Of a stretch of DNA of 64,000 bases, positions 24,012 to 35,800 are shown in pieces. Within the stretch, counting starts at the first letter, position 1; each line of letters begins with the position of its first letter. Both the position numbers and the translations under genes were made by a program. Below the pieces are notes generated by a model, which saw nothing but the letters and a program-made list of their open reading frames with translations, made no database searches and was not told the DNA's origin. This stretch comes from Liolophura sinensis (Eukaryota; Mollusca; Polyplacophora; Chitonida; Chitonidae), in contig NC_088306.1 in assembly GCF_032854445.1 (NCBI RefSeq), positions 5,390,373-5,454,372 on the forward strand, written 5' to 3'.

Positions 24012-24413
24012 CTATCTGGATGAGCGTCGCACTTGAGGACGTTTCACAGGTGTGTTCTTTGCGGCAAAGTTAACCACCATGACAGTTATGTTATCCAGAG
24101 AACCTCGATAATACGCCTGCAGCACCAGGCTTTTGGCTCCAAAATGAGGCTCGTCCAGCCTCTCTCTGATATAATCCACAGCCTCTTCATTTGAAAAACA
24201 ATCCCACAATCCATCAGTGGCCAGAATCATGAACTGTGGCTGGAGGTCATCCAGGTCAAAGGTTAAAATATCTGGCTCAGCTATGACAAATTGTTTTTCT
24301 TTCAACGGGTAATCTCCGAGCGCTCGGGACGTAGCTAAGACGCCTGCAACACGCCACACTCCATTAAAGCTTATGAAACCACCAGCCCTCTTGATGCGCT
24401 TTCTCTCTTTAAG
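24012..24413 (-). CDS. PPM1L: PPM1L exon 4 (last)
   Basis: Residues 226-358 and TAG at 24014-24012: [18 protein letters not shown], then [27 protein letters not shown] and the final [10 protein letters not shown]. The basic tail ([11 protein letters not shown]) is specific to this species. Acceptor TTATTTTTCAG. Confidence 0.95.
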   Translation of the reverse strand, partial: LKERKRIKRAGGFISFNGVWRVAGVLATSRALGDYPLKEKQFVIAEPDILTFDLDDLQPQFMILATDGLWDCFSNEEAVDYIRERLDEPHFGAKSLVLQAYYRGSLDNITVMVVNFAAKNTPVKRPQVRRSSR

Positions 24414-26820
24414 CTGAAAAATAAGTACAGGGTCATTTTTTTTTACTATGTACAGTACATGTACATCATTGTAAGCCAGTTTGAACTGATGTCCAATAGT
24501 GAAATTGACAGAAGTAGAAAGAAAGGCTTCACGAGACCTTTGTCTGCACCACAAAGTTGCAGTAATATTTGTTGAAGCGATCTGGGATTTCACGAATTCT
24601 TGGATACGACATACAGCTGATTTCTATAGCTCGGTCACATGTTTGCTCATGTTGCTCCGCCCGTGGGCGGGGTGGGAGGAGCTTCAACCTATGCTTGACA
24701 ACTCAGTCATGAAAATCCTCATTCCTCGCACTAATAAGCTACAGTGCTATTAAAGTATAACAGGTTCTCCAAATGAACAGCGAAATCAAACTGTTTGAAT
24801 ATTTGGACTCTTTTTTAAAGAAACCTTCCTCTTCCTCGGAGAGGTGATACATTGTCCATAGGTTTTGGCCAGAGGGGTGTTTCAGTGTCTTTGAGACACC
24901 CTATTCTCACAAAATTAACCTGGGAGAAATAGGGAACATAGACAAAATTGCAAATGTGACAGGCGGATTTCAAATTCTGGCTAAATTTATGATTGAATTT
25001 AGACATTTACTGTTCTCTTCCTGTTTCACTTGGGCTAGTGCTTCTTACCTTTCAATTTTAGTGTGAATTGCAATAAATAAAAATAAAATATTAACAGTTT
25101 TCCTGAGGATGTTTGCAAATTGGATAACAAACAATTTGAACACTATGACTGATTTAAACCATGGCAACACTGGTAAGTGCTGTATCCTTTTTACATCAGA
25201 GAATCTATTAACTGATACAAAGCCCTCCTCACCACCTCTCCCCCCCCCCCCAAAAAACCAATCAAAGTACAGTTTCTTTTATACAAAGTACTTATAAAGC
25301 AGATTTGTAACAACAAATAAGTTCTTTACAAATTATCCATTTTCAAAACACTTCACATGTATAAGAAGTCCAGATTTCTGTCTGCTTTGAAGAATTCTTC
25401 TCTTTCAATAGACCACTGCAGGCACCTCCATGGCCTAGTGGTTAGTGTGATAGCGCAACAAAATGACCCAGGAGCCTCTCACTATAAGCTCTTTCTCTCC
25501 AGTCATATGCGTAGGATGGTGTTCCAGCAACCTGTGGAGAGTCAAGGGTTTCCCACGGGTCTCTGCATGGTTTCCTCCCACCATAATGCTGGCCATCAAG
25601 TGAAATATCTGTGAGAGTGGAATAAACCTCCAAACAAATAAACAACCAACCAGCTTATACCTCTTCTGACAAGAGTTTAATCTCACAGTATTTATTTAAT
25701 TATTTCATTGGTGTTGTATGCCATACTCAAGAATATATAAAGCGGTGGCCAGCATTATGGTGGTAAGAAACTGTGCACAGACTGGGGGAAACCCACGACC
25801 ATCCCCAAAGCTCCTCACAGACCTTCCCATATGCGGCTGAAGGAAGCCAATATGAACTGGGCTTGAACTCACGCCGACTGCATTGGTGGGAGGCTCCTGG
25901 GTCATCACACCGTTAATCTCACAGTACAGAGCATTCACAACACTGTTCTCCTTACCTGTTGTGGTTTATGATCAAACGATAAAGGAATTGCTTTCCCATC
26001 TTTATTACAGATAACACCTCTTGAGTCTCCAACATTGGCAACTGTTAAAACATTATTTTTCAAAAGTGCTACCAAAGCTGTTGTCCCTGTTGAAAACAAA
26101 CCAAGAAGAAATCAGTTAACTCTATGAGAAAGCAATGTAGATGACAACTGACAGGTATTATACTGAGTTGAGTTGACTTCATGTAAAAGAATTTTGTTGG
26201 GATGGGCCATGCTTGGGTGGATAAAATGCTTGTCTTTCAAGCATTATAACTTACGATGTGTTGGTTTTATCCCAGCATTTATCAGTTAGATCATCATGAA
26301 ATAAGGTCCATCAGTTATTTGCCAAAGACCAGTGGTTTACTCCAGGAAATAATGGGTTTCTGCTAAAGGGATACAAAATCAATTCAGACTGGCTGCAGTG
26401 AGAGACAGTAAAGGCTATGTTTAGCCTAAGCTGAATTTTCGGTATGCTAAATTACAAACCTGACCCTGGAAACACTACGTCCACTGTCAGCCAACCAGCG
26501 TTGATTCTGTATCCCTTTAAAACTGACTGCCATTATAGAAATTTACGACATGCATATGTATTCCTGAGTATGATTCAACCCCAATCAACAAAATAAATAC
26601 GAGAATAATTTACTGAAAACATCCTGATAAAACAGAAACAAATTTCATATGCAACAGACAAGCATAATTTGGAGAAATTCAAAACTAGAACAAGTTACAT
26701 GGACAATGTACATATTTGACAGGAGAGCTCAGCTTGGATAAGGTACATGTAAACAATTTGTTAGTTTACAGTGACATCAAATGGAAAAGCATATATTAAA
26801 AAAAATCATTATCTTTGCTA

Positions 26821-26882
<62 letters not shown>

Positions 26883-29772
26883 CTAGCTAACTCTTCAGTT
26901 CCGGAGGACAAAACCTTCATTGCTCAAGCTTAAACAAAATGAACAATCTTCTGGACAAACACTCTAATGTTACATCAAACCTATTTCAGGATTAATGAAA
27001 AGGGCTCTCATAAGATCTTATCAAAGTCAGGGGAATTACATTCACCAATGGCCTTGTGCTTTTCTGGACAATTTTTATCTCATTCTGTGGCATATACCCC
27101 TGGAAAATCTGTAATATGTCGCTTATACCAACAATATCAGCAATACCAACAAATGTCACCACGTAATCATTTCACACACGAGGTTATCGTTTTCAAGTGC
27201 AGCCAATGCACACCTGTTCTTGATATTTTAGAGGTGAAAAAAGAAATAAGTGTCAAAGTATGTAACTTAGTGTCCCAATTTCTTGTCATTTTAAAAGCAT
27301 CTGAACGTCCACACTTCTATTTCACTATGAAATAAGCTTTCAAAACAACACTGTTGTCTGCCTTTGCGTGTTGAGCTGTTTTATAGATTAGGATACATTT
27401 TAGATGATGTCAATTTCTAAAGGGTATTGATGTTTCAATGGAGGTCAATCAGGTGGTAGTGATGTCACGTGGCAAGCAGCTCAAAAAAGGCCTTATTTTT
27501 CAGTTCAACTGAGATTTTCTAAGGAAAAGTGTCAGTGGTTGCAAAATATTCATAAATGTCTTACACTGCAGACTGACCATGTATTCAGTGGATTTGGATG
27601 TTAAACATTGTGTATGGTGTGAGCATGCCAGTGGGGTAGCTAAATACAGATACAATATTATAATCTTGTGCACACATCGTCCAGGCTAAGGATGGCAGTG
27701 GTCTCTGAATATCAGCAAATATAAGGTAAATATAAGCCATCTAAATGCAGTCTAGTTCTGGTACCTGATATTTCCATTGTGGCTTTCTCCACAGATAGCA
27801 GCTGACTGTCAACGTGAAGGACCTCCTCTGTCAGGACCCGTGTCAAGTTCTCTGCCTCTCCTTCCAGGGCCGACTTCAACAGGCGAACCATAAGGCTTTT
27901 AAACAAGGTCTTCTCTGTGAAGTCTGCTGCAAACTGAGATACAACACAGCATACAGATTAATGAATGGGGATCTCACAACATCTTATAAAACAAGACAGA
28001 TATAAAGCTTTGTGTTTTGTAGGCCTAAATAAGAAATCAGGTGTCTAGTATCACAACACAATACACAATGCAAACATGAGCTATGATATCAAAAAAAATC
28101 TTTCCACATTCCCAAAAGATGACAGCTATGATTGTATGTACATGTATGTATGCTTGGGGCTTTACGTCAACCTTAACAAATTTTCAGTTATATGACAAGG
28201 AGGAGTGATTAAGTGCGAGTACATATACTGTGTTTTCTTGTGCCAGGTCGAGTCCACCATGCTACCACTGAAGCATCATGCTGAAGACACCAGACGTGAC
28301 ACCCCACCCAATGATGGTTTCCTGCTCTAACCTCTCAGTGCTAAGTGCCAAGTGAGGCATCAATAAGTGGGAGTGAAACTGATCACCCATCTAAAGTACC
28401 GTGTTTTAAGTCTTCCATGTGACCCAACCCGGGTTTGATCCCATTAAAATACTGTAGCTATGAGCAAGACTGCTTGTTGTTTTTTTTCATGTAGGCCTGG
28501 GCCCCTACATACACTGAGTTGCCAGATGTTAACATTTTGGATTCTCCCCTCTTGAGCTTCTACTCTTTAAACATTTAATAAAATGAAAATCACCCCTAGA
28601 TCTGCCATTCTGTGGATTCTGTAGTGGTCACTACAGGACTAATGGTTTTACAACTGTATTTAACTTTGGTGGGTAACTTTTAAGTTGACTGTAACTATAC
28701 ACTTTTCTTCAGCATGCCTGAAACCTGGGGCCAGTTTGGTTGGATATTGCTTGATGTTAGGTTTGGCAAAGTTTCGTACAGCCAAGCATAACCCAAAACA
28801 AATTTCAGAGCAGGCTCCATTCAACAACCTGATTAACCTGATTACCTGCCCTTGTCAAATATGTCAAGGATGTCAGTGCATGTCACTTTGAGCATCACAA
28901 TGACCACGAAGGAATCTTGGTTCCACATGGCCTAGGAAATAAGTGATTGACCCTGAGCTTGCAATAAATCAGCAGACACAGAGATAAGGTGAGAGAGTGC
29001 TTGGGGTTTAATGTCGTACTCAACAATTTTCCAGTCATATGATGATGATGGAATCCTTAGGGTGTATGTGAAATGCCTCCTTGTTGCAGGACGGATTTCC
29101 ACCCCTCTTGCATCAGGTGTTTAAATGGAGCGTGCTGTGACGTTTTTGGGGGGCCATTCTTGGCCGAACAAAATTTTGGCAAACCAAACATCAGTGTAAT
29201 GTCAGACTGAAGGCCATTTAGGTAAAGCACATTTAGCTAGATAAGGCCTTAATTAACTACCATGATGACAATGTATGTTGTAGCTACACTTAGCTAAGAG
29301 CTATTTACTTACTTAAGTTGGGGACTTACGCTTCATGAAACTGACCCCCATTTATTGACAGGAATTTAAAGTAAACTATTACAGCTATGTGCAGTACCTC
29401 TCCCCCGTGGCCGTCAAATATACCATATATTGACGTCTCCGTATGCTCTAAATCGTTAACAACGTTAAAACGGTCTTCCATATGCGGGCGTCGACCCTGG
29501 ATAGCGTACGTCGCCACATTGCCTTTCCTGAGCTCCCAAGACGCCTTATTTTTCTCGGACGTAACTTCTCTTTCGGCTTCAATGCCGATCTGATCGTATT
29601 TCCCACTCCACTTCAGCTGCATCTTGATTTTAGCTCGCTGTAAGTATTTCCACAGAGGCTGAACGTGGTACAGCGAGTTGTAGACTAACAACGCCAACAC
29701 ACACAGCACAACAGCCTCTGGGCTAAATATATACTTGCGAGCAAATCGGCTGATAGAGGCTATAATCGTCAT
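24012..29772 (-). CDS. PPM1L: PPM1L, membrane-anchored PP2C protein phosphatase (whole gene)
   Basis: Four exons (29772-29398, 27933-27765, 26086-25956, 24413-24012) join in phase to 358 residues plus stop; human PPM1L has 360. The enzyme is a Mg/Mn-dependent Ser/Thr phosphatase, known in mammals as an ER membrane protein acting on stress-kinase (TAK1/ASK1) signalling and on the ceramide transporter CERT. The sequence shows an N-terminal hydrophobic anchor (about residues 19-36, [18 protein letters not shown]) and then the PP2C fold with all metal ligands: HMEDRF (E99, D100), FDGHGGE (D120), [21 protein letters not shown] (D292) and DNITVMVV (D332). ATG 29772 is chosen because an in-frame TAG lies upstream and the A-purine Kozak context is good; [19 protein letters not shown] parallels the human N terminus. 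One oddity is RRPHMED where human has RRDHMED. Introns hold SINEs, a MITE and a TA microsatellite. Confidence 0.95.
25421..25648 (+). mobile_element. tRNA-derived SINE, family 1, old copy
   Basis: Full length but diverged, in PPM1L intron 3: head CCTCCATGGCCTAGTGGTTA with A-box likeness, degenerate body, tail CAAACAAATAAACAAC. Confidence 0.75.
25689..25916 (-). mobile_element. tRNA-derived SINE, family 1
   Basis: Minus-strand copy 40 bp beyond the previous one; TATTTATTTAATTATTTC tail at the left, head near 25916. The pair is in inverted orientation, so a transcript could fold here. Confidence 0.78.
25956..26086 (-). CDS. PPM1L: PPM1L exon 3
   Basis: Residues 182-225: [20 protein letters not shown] through [11 protein letters not shown]. 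Acceptor TTTTCAACAG, donor GTAAGG at 25955; returns to phase 0. Confidence 0.94.
26364..26520. mobile_element. TTAA-flanked MITE, family T
   Basis: CTAAAGGGATAC on the left and GTATCCCTTTAA on the right, with GTCAGCCAACCAGCG inside; the left TTAA has mutated to CTAA. In PPM1L intron 2. Confidence 0.55.
26521..27764. other. PPM1L intron 2, remainder
   Basis: Apart from the TA run no repeat family or exon was recognised. A 122-codon plus-strand frame at 26967 is antisense to the intron and has no recognisable domain. Confidence 0.45.
26822..26880. repeat. TA microsatellite
   Basis: About 28 uninterrupted TA dinucleotides in PPM1L intron 2. Confidence 0.97.
27765..27933 (-). CDS. PPM1L: PPM1L exon 2
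   Basis: Residues 126-181 plus one base: [14 protein letters not shown] to KATMEIS, the helical segment after DGHGG. Acceptor TTGTATCTCAG, donor GTACCA at 27764; ends one base into a glycine codon. Confidence 0.93.
28152..28450 (-). mobile_element. tRNA-derived SINE, family 2
   Basis: GCTTGGGGCTTTACGTC, CAGTTATATGACAAGGAGGA, then TGCCAAGTGAGGCATC and the head-side B-box-like AACCCGGGTTTGATCCC. In PPM1L intron 1. Confidence 0.65.
28451..28990. other. PPM1L intron 1, no further feature
   Basis: No exon or repeat family identified. Confidence 0.4.
28991..29110 (-). mobile_element. SINE family 2 fragment
   Basis: Only the 3' portion: GTGCTTGGGGTTTAATGTCG and CAATTTTCCAGTCATATGA. Confidence 0.55.
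29398..29772 (-). CDS. PPM1L: PPM1L exon 1
   Basis: Residues 1-125: membrane anchor, linker, and the first PP2C motifs ending exactly at FDGHGGE. Donor GTACTG at 29397; phase 0. Confidence 0.95.
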
Positions 29773-30678
29773 TTCGAATTGGGATGAGTAGGAGGAGAAG
29801 AAATTCGACAAGATGCTGATAAAATCCTAGATGTTTTCCAGGTGACGTTTCGCTAACCGACCACCGCCATGTTGGTATGTGGGTCGTGTGAAAACACGCA
29901 CCCAAAAATGGCACAGAATCTCTTTAAAACTGAAAAGTCCATATTGGTGGACATGCTGGTATGCTGGTATATATACGCAAGTTGAATTTTTGTAGTACTA
30001 TTTGTTAAAAGAACAACATGTGCGTGCAGTAAAGTGCAGATATACTCAACGTTAGCCAAAACTGAAAAAAATATGTGGTTTACTAGTAAGATGGCTGTAT
30101 TAATTTTTTGAGCTTTATTAATTTCTTTGAGCTTGGGTACTGTACACTTACGGACTTAAGCTATGATGTAATATGAACCTTAAAAAAACACGTTTTTAGA
30201 GGCATGTTTTATACCGTAATAGCCTCTTAATTTTTTGTTCAATTCATAATTAGTAAAATGAATACAAAATACCAACAATATTTTACATGTAAGTATAGTA
30301 ATATTCTTGGAAATTCTGCATGCAATTCTAGGAATAGTATCATTTTTCCCCCTTTAACTCTGCAGCAAAGTGCAAAGGATCTTCACACATTTCTATTAAT
30401 ATTATTAGAAAGTGCGACGTACGTTGCTAAAGTACAAAACTTGTTTAGAGTTCAGGGTTTCCGACCGGAAGGGTGGGGCCTGTTGGGTCCAGAGTGGGGG
30501 TGGGGGGGGGAGTGGTAATGTCGGTGGTGGCGATAGACGTAACAGTACTCGTCAGGCGGGGGGGGGGGGGGGGGGGGGGGGGGAGCGATACGGGCTTTGG
30601 GCTGGTACCTTATCTGCATTGACGGGTACCTTGTTCGCTTGTCTCTGTCGTTGTTGTTACCCTGTCGTTGTTGACAAC
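29773..30678. promoter_or_regulatory. Divergent upstream region of PPM1L and micropeptide ORF
   Basis: The 906 bp between the two opposed start codons should hold both promoters. Visible features are a G-rich stretch at 30484-30512 and a run of 26 G at 30558-30583. No TATA box is placed convincingly. Promoter identity is inferred from orientation only. Confidence 0.35.
30558..30583 (+). repeat. Run of 26 G
   Basis: Uninterrupted poly(G), preceded by GTGGGGGTGGGGGGGGGAG. It is able to form G-quadruplex on the plus strand and is also prone to length error in sequencing. Confidence 0.9.
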
Positions 30679-30789
30679 ATGCCTAGACGAGTCGATCCCT
30701 ACATGGTGTGGAATGCTTGCTTGCTTCTCTGCCTCTTTATTTTGCTCGTCTACATATTTTTTTATGAGAGAAACATCCCGGAGAGTTGA
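30679..30789 (+). CDS. Candidate 36-residue single-pass membrane micropeptide
   Basis: ATG at 30679 in a favourable context (AACATGC, A at -3) and TGA at 30787-30789. The peptide opens with the charged MPRRVDPYMVWN, has one hydrophobic segment of about 17 residues (CLLLCLFILLVYIFFYE, roughly residues 14-30) and ends with a short polar tail. The layout (basic cytosolic start, one helix, a few residues beyond) resembles tail-anchored regulatory micropeptides such as the sarcolamban/phospholamban class, but I see no sequence match that proves membership. It stands head-to-head with PPM1L and 1.9 kb upstream of the first MINDY4B exon, so it could also be an upstream ORF in the MINDY4B leader. AATAAA occurs at 31111 and 31184. 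The frame stays open upstream through the G run, which is not meaningful. Confidence 0.45.
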   Translation: MPRRVDPYMVWNACLLLCLFILLVYIFFYERNIPES

Positions 30790-32615
30790 AATGTAACTGA
30801 AAAAACATAATGAAAGCTTTGAAGATGGGACTGCAATTGTCGTCCATTTGACACTCACAGTTCTCCGAATCGTATGTTGGTACCGGTACATGTAGAAAGA
30901 AACAGCCAGTGAAGACAGAACCTACTTAGTCTACCAGTACGTTGTGGAGGCCGGCTAGTTTAGGCAACGTAAAAAACAGGTGAATAAGTGATTTGTTATG
31001 TTGTTGTTGTGTTTAGGTACCTGTTCTCGGCTGTACCGGTAGTGAACAGACAACACCTGACTTCATTTCCATCACGAGTCAGTCTGTATAGCTAGGATTC
31101 CCACATCAAAAATAAACCAATAACTGTATTCATGAAATCTATATATTTAGTGAAAAAAGGTTACTTCAAAATACACAAAAGCGAATAAAAAACAGTGAAG
31201 TGGGCTACAGTTTGTCCCTTGGGGGTGATCAAGGGTAGGTAACTCTTACGAGAAAGTCTGAAAAAAATAGAGAAAAATAACCTCACTATATATAAGACAA
31301 ATAAAATGACATATTTTAACCCAAACAATTTTATTTTACTTGTTTAGGCTATGAATTAATATCCAGCTCATATTTACAACAAAACCCCATTGGTTTTGAA
31401 AATATATCACAGTTTTCTGGAAATTTCCACTGTTTTTCACAATTCCTAAAATCACTCGTGGCATTTGTGGTCTAAGAAAGCAATACCACTTAATATTTTT
31501 CTGCACGTACAGACACTGAAAGTCAAATGATTGAATAAAATGAGGGAAACAGAAAATTATATACCTTCGTTTATTGATTTTCATGCATGTAGATGAATTT
31601 TTCCATGAAACCATATTTTAGCTATAATTTCCTAAAAGCGGGACAAGTAACCTTTGTCCAAAAAACTGTATGGACAGGCCTTCTTAGTCAGTGCTAACAA
31701 AATAAGTACCTATGCAAATCATGAATTAAGGATGGCTTCGTATTCTTTAATCGTAGCTTTATGGTGACAACTATATTGCCTGCTCAAATCAAAGATATCC
31801 CAGCCCCTGGTTGATGGTCAGTTCATGTGTCCAGTTGTTATAGGCTACAAATAATATTAATATGCAGTAAATATCATGCGGATAATGTAGAAAAATGCCA
31901 ATAATAAAATGTATTATAATCTCATCACTTTATTAGTTTATACGTTTATTGTCCATACAAGTGTGTTGTTTGGTCTGAAGCATTTGCTTTACCATACTCT
32001 AATGTAGGCTGACATCAATAATGTTCGATCAGTAAGACATTCATTTCCATAAAGAACAACACAAAACAGTGACTCATAATTTTTATAGACTGTTCTCATG
32101 CCAAGTCAAAATGAAAATATAACCATAGCCTACCTGATCCAACGTCAAACAAAAGCTTCACTGCAGCAGTCTTGTATTACAGACAACTTCAACTGGTATA
32201 GTGGATTCCCATAAATAATTCATCGTCTGTGATAAAATAAAATGAGGGTCAGAGGAATATCATGTGCAGTTATTTATTGTAATAGTATATTGTAACAGGT
32301 TATATTTGTCAAAGGTGGGGGTTCAAACTTCATTGGTAAATTATTCAAAAGAAAATGTCCATGGTTATCAGTTACTGTAATCGTCCATGATCTGTTTTAA
32401 TTCCATGTGCAGGTTGATATCTTACTCTCATTTTGGGACAGCAGGTGTTTCAAGTGACTTTAATACATATTGACATGAGTGTGTCTTATGATAAGCTGTT
32501 GAACTGTGCTCAAAGAAGGCTGCACCTTGGCACATACTGAAGCCTAACAGCTAACAATGAAATCAATCATACACTGTGCCTGTAAATTTAAATTAAATTC
32601 ATGTTTCATTTTTAG
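30790..32615. other. Intergenic, no gene seen
   Basis: AT-rich sequence with two possible poly(A) signals near its left end. The unidentified 5' exon of MINDY4B, if there is one, should lie here or further upstream. Confidence 0.45.
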
Positions 32616-32895
32616 AAGGCATTCATCCTGGATGGTCATGGTTACAAGCTGTTGTATTAGAGAAGAACAGCCTGGGACAGCATGGTGATCTTCAGAATCT
32701 TAGTGGAATTCATCAGCAAACACAGTTGGTCTCATTGACAAATACATGTATGGCTGATGGAAGGTCTTTTTTCCGTGGAGGCACGGAAAACAACACCCGC
32801 CTCAGCAGCTTTCCAAGGAACCAGAGAGTGAAAATTTCAGGATTGGCCAATCAGCAATCAGATCCATTGACCCGAAGCAAGGCAGGTAGAGACAG
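32616..32895 (+). CDS. MINDY4B: MINDY4B exon 1 (first recognised)
   Basis: Acceptor CATTTTTAG and donor GTGAGT at 32896. One frame is open across it and ends two bases into a codon, which exon 2 completes. ATG 32750 is the only in-frame ATG; the preceding 44 codons (EGIHPGWSWLQAVVLEK...) may be UTR or coding. Polar, no domain. Confidence 0.6.
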
Positions 32896-35800
32896 GTGAG
32901 TCCTAGGTGAAAACAAGCTGTGATGAGATTCAACCCTCTCAATCGTAAGTTCAGAGGAGAATGACGAAGCATCTCAGTCATGAGGACTCCTGAGTCATGA
33001 CGAAGTGTTTCAATTGAGAAGAACATCATTTGCTGCATGCGTGATATTTAGCTGATTGAACTTATAACATTTACAGTACACACAGGATCTTAGCCGAATA
33101 TCCTTCGCCCATCTTAGCTGCACGGTCGGCATGTGGTAGGCCGACCATGGTCAGATGGTGTTCAGTTACCCCTACACAGTCTGCATAGGATCCGATCAAG
33201 ATCGGTGTACCAGGGTGCCATCACGTTACTGTCATGAGCATATGCTAATCATATGATTTTACGACATTAAAACGACATTTTTGCTACAACAGCCTTGAGC
33301 TTAGCACATAACAAGTTTGTCCGTATAAGGTGAAGTTATACAGTCACTTCAGCATTTATCAGTGGTAATCACATGTGAAGGAATATTAAAATACATGGAT
33401 ATGTATGCCTGTTGAGACTGTCACTAAAAATCCAGTTACAACCTCTGCCTTTGTAGCGTGTGTAAAGTCAGCGTGAAAAGCCTAAAACAGTGTAGGCCCT
33501 AACTATTAAGATGTCTGCTGATCATCCACAGTAGCTAATGATGATGTCACGGGATCATTCGCCCTCTATATGTTCCCAATCTATACAGGCATGCAAGTTA
33601 GGTTTTAAAGATACATATTGTATAACATGTTTATATGGCCGGCCAGTGCATGCGGTTAACAGGAAAGTCAATAGGCTACACTGCTATAAGACTGGAATTT
33701 TGCGAGAAATTGTTTAGTAGGAAGAAATACTTCTTGTCAATACACAAAGACATGACAGATTTTGCCGTGTATACATATATGCGTGAACAATGGCAAATTC
33801 TGATCAGAATGGCACGATGTTGGTAACATCAGGGCCCCACCATGGGTGAACGATTGCATCAGGATGACAGTAGAGAGTGGATCAGTTCCATGTACATGTA
33901 TGGCGACCGGACCCTCCGCTTATGGTAAGACCACGATGTGCATAGGGTATTCAACTAGGATCCAGTTGTACTGTACATGTACATGTAATTGTTTAATTTA
34001 ACCTTTAATATCACAACAAATGTTATGTCACATGCATGTATGCATGTAGTTTATAAACTGGTTTCATTTGTGGGTGGTTGTGGGTTTCCCCGGGGCTCTG
34101 CCCGGTTTCTTCCCACCTTAATGCTGGCTGCCGTTGGCTTCATACTGGATTATGATAATATCACAAGAAATTTTATGCAATAATGATTCATTAGAAACAT
34201 TTAATGCGTTGTTGCTTTAAGCAGTGTGCATCTTCTCCGAAAAAATTTTAAAATTTTTTAAAAGATGTGGTATAATTATGGCAGAGTGGGAGTTACTACA
34301 AAGACCAAGACAGAAGATGACAGACCTGAAGTCAACCTTAACATGATGCAGAATGGTGTGGGACATGTGGGTAGTACAGGCATACCTACAGGAGGACAGC
34401 GATCGTGCACCCCCGAGGACCCTCATGTACCAGCGGACAGCTCTGCCTCTCCTGGCAGTAACAAGTCACCTGACAAGGGAGACATCCTGGTTTTTACTGA
34501 GCGTCAGCTCAGTCGACTGGCGACATTCCTGGACGATTCTCTGATTAAAGCCCCTACACCTCACAAGGTAAGACTTCTGCTTGACACTTTTAATATATAA
34601 ATAAGGGAAGGATGAAGGATTAGCCATTCCTCAACATAACATCAAAGAGAAGATATTCATGTACACTAATTCCTCAAGCTTTTCACATATGAAAGACAAC
34701 TTTCAGTGTAGTGTATGCGCATTTATAATTTGAATTTTGGAGACAAAACTACATTGGTTGAATAAGCTAATTTCAGAGCTTAAAAAGTATAATTTTATCA
34801 ATCTACACAGAACAATACCTTCAGAATATGTCTGAATTAACACCTTGCAAACATGCAAAATGTTGAAGAATTACAGTAGTTAAAGATGGTCTGATTCAAC
34901 AGCTACTGTGGGGTGTTTAGGTACATGTTTTTTGAGATGTAGAGTTGTTTCCTCATGATTTGACACCTAGAATTGTTTCTTCATGATTTGACACCTAGAA
35001 TTGTTTTCTCATGATTTGACACCTAGAATTGTTTACTCATGACTTGAGACCTAGAATTGTTTGCCTATGATTTGAAAACTAGAATTGTTTACTCATGATT
35101 TGACACCATAGGTGCTTAAGTGCTCTGACTTTAACATCTGCTACATGTATATATATTGCAAAGAAGATCACTGCATGTTTTTTTTTTGTTTTTTTTTTCT
35201 AATTCTGCTTAAGCCATGGTGCTAAGGGCCGTGCTGTTTATGCGATTAGATGAACAGTTAGAATAAAACCCTACCTTCGGTAAATTAACAAGAGGCTGTA
35301 TTTCACCTGTGGCGTGTGATGATTTACCCATGTAGTTTTTTCTCCAAAATAAAATTAAAAATTTGAATAAATTTCACTGAAAGTTGATCTTTCACATGTC
35401 AGCTAGTGAAAAGATTGAGGAATTAGGATAGGTTGTTTATTTATGGAGGATTTGACAGCTACATGTACATGTATTTATGATTTATTTATCTGATTGGTGT
35501 TTTACACCATACTCCCAATATTTCACTTATATGACAGAGGCCAGCATTATGATGGGAGGGAACCAGGGCAGAGCCCTGGGGCAAAGCCCATGTACATGTA
35601 ATCTGGTTATGTACTAATGATTTGGCAGCTAGATTTGTTTATATATTTAGGATTTTACAGCTGGATTATACATGTATCGGTATATATACTCTGGATTCGA
35701 CATCTGGGCTGGTTATATCATAATGTACTCAGGATTTTACATAGATCTAGGCTTCTGATTTTCTCAGGATTTGACATCTAGGCTGCTTGTTCACTCCAGA

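Noticed and set aside
26967..27335. 122-codon plus-strand frame inside PPM1L intron 2
   Set aside because: Antisense to an intron, low-complexity Gln/Tyr segment and no homology I recognise.
30412..30678. N-terminal extension of the micropeptide ORF through the poly(G) region
   Set aside because: The open frame depends on a 26-G run whose length is uncertain, and it encodes only glycine-rich low-complexity sequence; ATG 30679 is the credible start.
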